The notes beneath the pieces are model-generated. The model made no database searches. It was not told where the DNA came from and saw only the letters and a list, made by a program, of their open reading frames with translations. A stretch of 64,000 nucleotides of DNA from QWPT01 sp044356505. Lineage in GTDB: Bacteria; Planctomycetota; Phycisphaerae; Phycisphaerales; SM1A02. Positions 62,766 to 64,000 of the stretch are shown here, one piece after another. The stretch lies in NCBI GenBank assembly GCA_044356505.1, contig JBIKWD010000001.1, positions 16,422 through 80,421 on the forward strand, given 5' to 3'. Numbering within the stretch: position 1 is the stretch's first letter; the number at the start of each line of letters is the position of its first letter. Both the position numbers and the translations under genes were made by a program.

Positions 62766-63362
62766 ATGCCCCCGTCCACGTCGATCACCCCCCCGTTGCG
62801 TTCCATGCTGCCGAGCGTCCTCCGACCACTTGCAGCCGTTGCGATCCTCGCGGCCGCGGGCTGCACCACCAAGACCCAGACCTTCGAAGGATACTCCGAC
62901 GAGCAGGTGTGGAGTGCGATGGTCGCGGCGGCCCGCGCACCCGAGTACGACGACTGGAAGATCGCCGAGAACGAAACCTACGTCGACGAAGACGGAAGGC
63001 GCCTCGAGGTCTATCGCGTCGTACGGAGGCTATACGTCACCCCGCACTCCGATCCGCGGAAGGAGTCGCGCGAATGGCGCATGCGCATGGTGCTCGCACG
63101 CGACGAGAATCTCGCCGCTCCCGCCATCGACTTCACAGCCCGGCAGATCACGGTGCCCGCGCATGTCTGGGCCGAAGCGGACAGGTACTTCAACCAGGTG
63201 CGCCACCTGCTGGGGCCGGTGCAGGGGGCGAGCCCCCAGTCCACAAACGGCCCCTCCGCCACTGACGCGGATCCGACGGAGTCGAACGGTCCACCCACCA
63301 ACGGTGAAGCCGCCGAAGACGCCTCGGGACGTACGGAACCCGAAACCGCCGACCTTCCGTGA
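62766..63362 (+). CDS. Small lipoprotein of unknown function
   Basis: This 198-residue protein has a signal peptide and lipobox (LAAAGC, Cys33), so it should be lipidated and face the periplasm or the outer membrane. The body has one compact domain (about 40-145) with FEGYSDEQVWSAMVAAARAPEYDDWKIAEN and strands LEVYRVVRRLYVTP and MRMVLARDENLAAPAIDFTARQIT. A low-complexity acidic/proline tail (about 150-198) follows. I recognise no family. ATG 62766 or ATG 62805 could be used; both keep the lipobox. It is divergent from the TVP38-type gene. Confidence 0.72.
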   Translation: MPPSTSITPPLRSMLPSVLRPLAAVAILAAAGCTTKTQTFEGYSDEQVWSAMVAAARAPEYDDWKIAENETYVDEDGRRLEVYRVVRRLYVTPHSDPRKESREWRMRMVLARDENLAAPAIDFTARQITVPAHVWAEADRYFNQVRHLLGPVQGASPQSTNGPSATDADPTESNGPPTNGEAAEDASGRTEPETADLP

Positions 63363-63476
63363 GCGTGGTCGACGTCGGATCGTCCGGAGCCTGCCGATCG
63401 GGCGTCCCGAGCGGGGAATCCGCGTACGGCTTGCAGGCTCGAAGGTTCAGCGCGTGAAGCGGGTCGGCCACATGGA

Positions 63477-64000
63477 TCAAGCGAGGTTTGTGTACACCCG
63501 CTGCACATCGTCGTGATCCTCGAGGGCTTCGACGATGCGCTCGACGGCGGCGGCGACCTCCCCCTCCGCCGCGACCATCTGCTGTGGAAGCCAGATGATC
63601 TCGGCCGCCTCGACCTTCATGCCACCCGCCTCGACGGCGGTTCGCAGCGCAATCAGGTCCGCCGGTGCGCCGAGCACCTGAAAGGTTCCGTCTTCGCCCT
63701 CGATCTCCTCGGCGCCAGCGTCGAGCACGCACTCCATGAGTCGCTCTTCGCCCGTGCAGCCGGTCACGATGATCTGGGCCTTCTGCACGAAGCCGAACGA
63801 CACGGACCCGGGCACGCCCAGTTTGCCGCCGTTCTTGTCGAAGAGCACCCTGATGTCGGCTGCGGCCTTGTTGGCGTTCGCGATGAGACACTCGACGATC
63901 ATCGCCACGCCACCCGGTCCGTATCCCTCGTAGCGCACCGCGTCGTAGCGCTCCTCGGAGCCCTCCCCGGTGCCCTTCTTGATGGCTTTCTCGATCGTAT
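63477..64000 (-). CDS. yebC: YebC/PmpR family protein (cut by the right edge)
   Basis: The visible part is 174 residues of a YebC-type DNA-binding or translation-related factor, and its N-terminus lies outside the window. The family core is plain: IEKAIKKGTGEGSEERYDA followed by VRYEGYGPGGVAMIVECLIANANKAAADIR, then GVPGSVSFGFVQKAQI. The C-terminal domain ends with AALEDHDDVQRVYTNLA-type sequence. Recent work links YebC proteins to relief of ribosome stalling at proline runs, which would fit with efp nearby; older work calls them transcription regulators. Function inferred by family. Confidence 0.93.
   Translation of the reverse strand, partial: TIEKAIKKGTGEGSEERYDAVRYEGYGPGGVAMIVECLIANANKAAADIRVLFDKNGGKLGVPGSVSFGFVQKAQIIVTGCTGEERLMECVLDAGAEEIEGEDGTFQVLGAPADLIALRTAVEAGGMKVEAAEIIWLPQQMVAAEGEVAAAVERIVEALEDHDDVQRVYTNLA

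Overview
The window is high-GC bacterial chromosome with dense, mostly housekeeping gene content. The best guess is a planctomycete of the Phycisphaerae type. That is an inference from several features: a PEP-CTERM-like 'PAPG' exported protein, a DUF1573 protein, a multi-TM SPFH (HflK-like) protein, a DhnA-type class I aldolase, an EF-P with a 'TPGN' loop, and a regulatory PTS set without a visible sugar permease. I found no phage genes, insertion sequences, CRISPR arrays, rRNA or tRNA genes.

Layout. 1-6.1 kb holds an SPFH/HflK-like gene cut by the left edge, a divergent ABC-2 permease, a four-TM protein and two tandem exported ClpP-fold proteins. 6.2-9.9 kb is a tightly overlapped minus-strand operon: TIM-barrel protein, cmk, plsC, cca. 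10.1-16.1 kb (+) carries gcvH, a LolD/FtsX-type exporter pair and uvrB. 16-19.4 kb has small membrane and exported proteins, a lipoprotein of the DJ-1/Hsp31 family, an HPF-like protein and a GNAT enzyme. 19.5-22.6 kb is uvrA. 22.7-28.3 kb has an HTH regulator, then thioesterase-purN-metalloprotease (each overlapping the next), DUF502, and hpf-ptsN-ptsH. 28.4-35.5 kb has gpsA, a P-type metal ATPase, class I aldolase, mnmA and an RNase HII-like gene. 35.9-41.3 kb has fusA, a membrane PP2C phosphatase and ribD. 41.4-46.6 kb (-) is a gliding-type ABC operon (ATPase, permease-GldG fusion, DUF4340). 46.7-52 kb has a PAS-GAF-receiver protein, prmC, an unknown gene and a glycosyltransferase. 52.1-58 kb has a bifunctional proline dehydrogenase/P5C dehydrogenase, comM and a 3D-domain protein. 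58.3-64 kb has a TSUP permease, DUF1573, efp, a TVP38-type protein, a lipoprotein and a yebC cut by the right edge.

How the genes relate. Translation and its quality control recur: fusA, efp, prmC, mnmA, two HPF-type proteins, cca and yebC. Nucleotide-excision repair (uvrA, uvrB) and envelope transport are the other themes. Gene starts inside operons are mostly fixed by 4-bp ATGA/GTGA/TTGA overlaps. Several first genes instead have a -10-like hexamer 6-13 bases before the start codon and no Shine-Dalgarno, which suggests leaderless or near-leaderless mRNAs.

Most notable: two orphan intrinsic terminators in intergenic DNA that may close undescribed small RNAs (about 33.2-33.35 kb and 60.77-60.96 kb); an EF-P with Asn at the loop tip where Lys or Arg is normally modified; and many perfect 12-23 bp tandem repeats whose period is a multiple of three inside genes but often not between genes.
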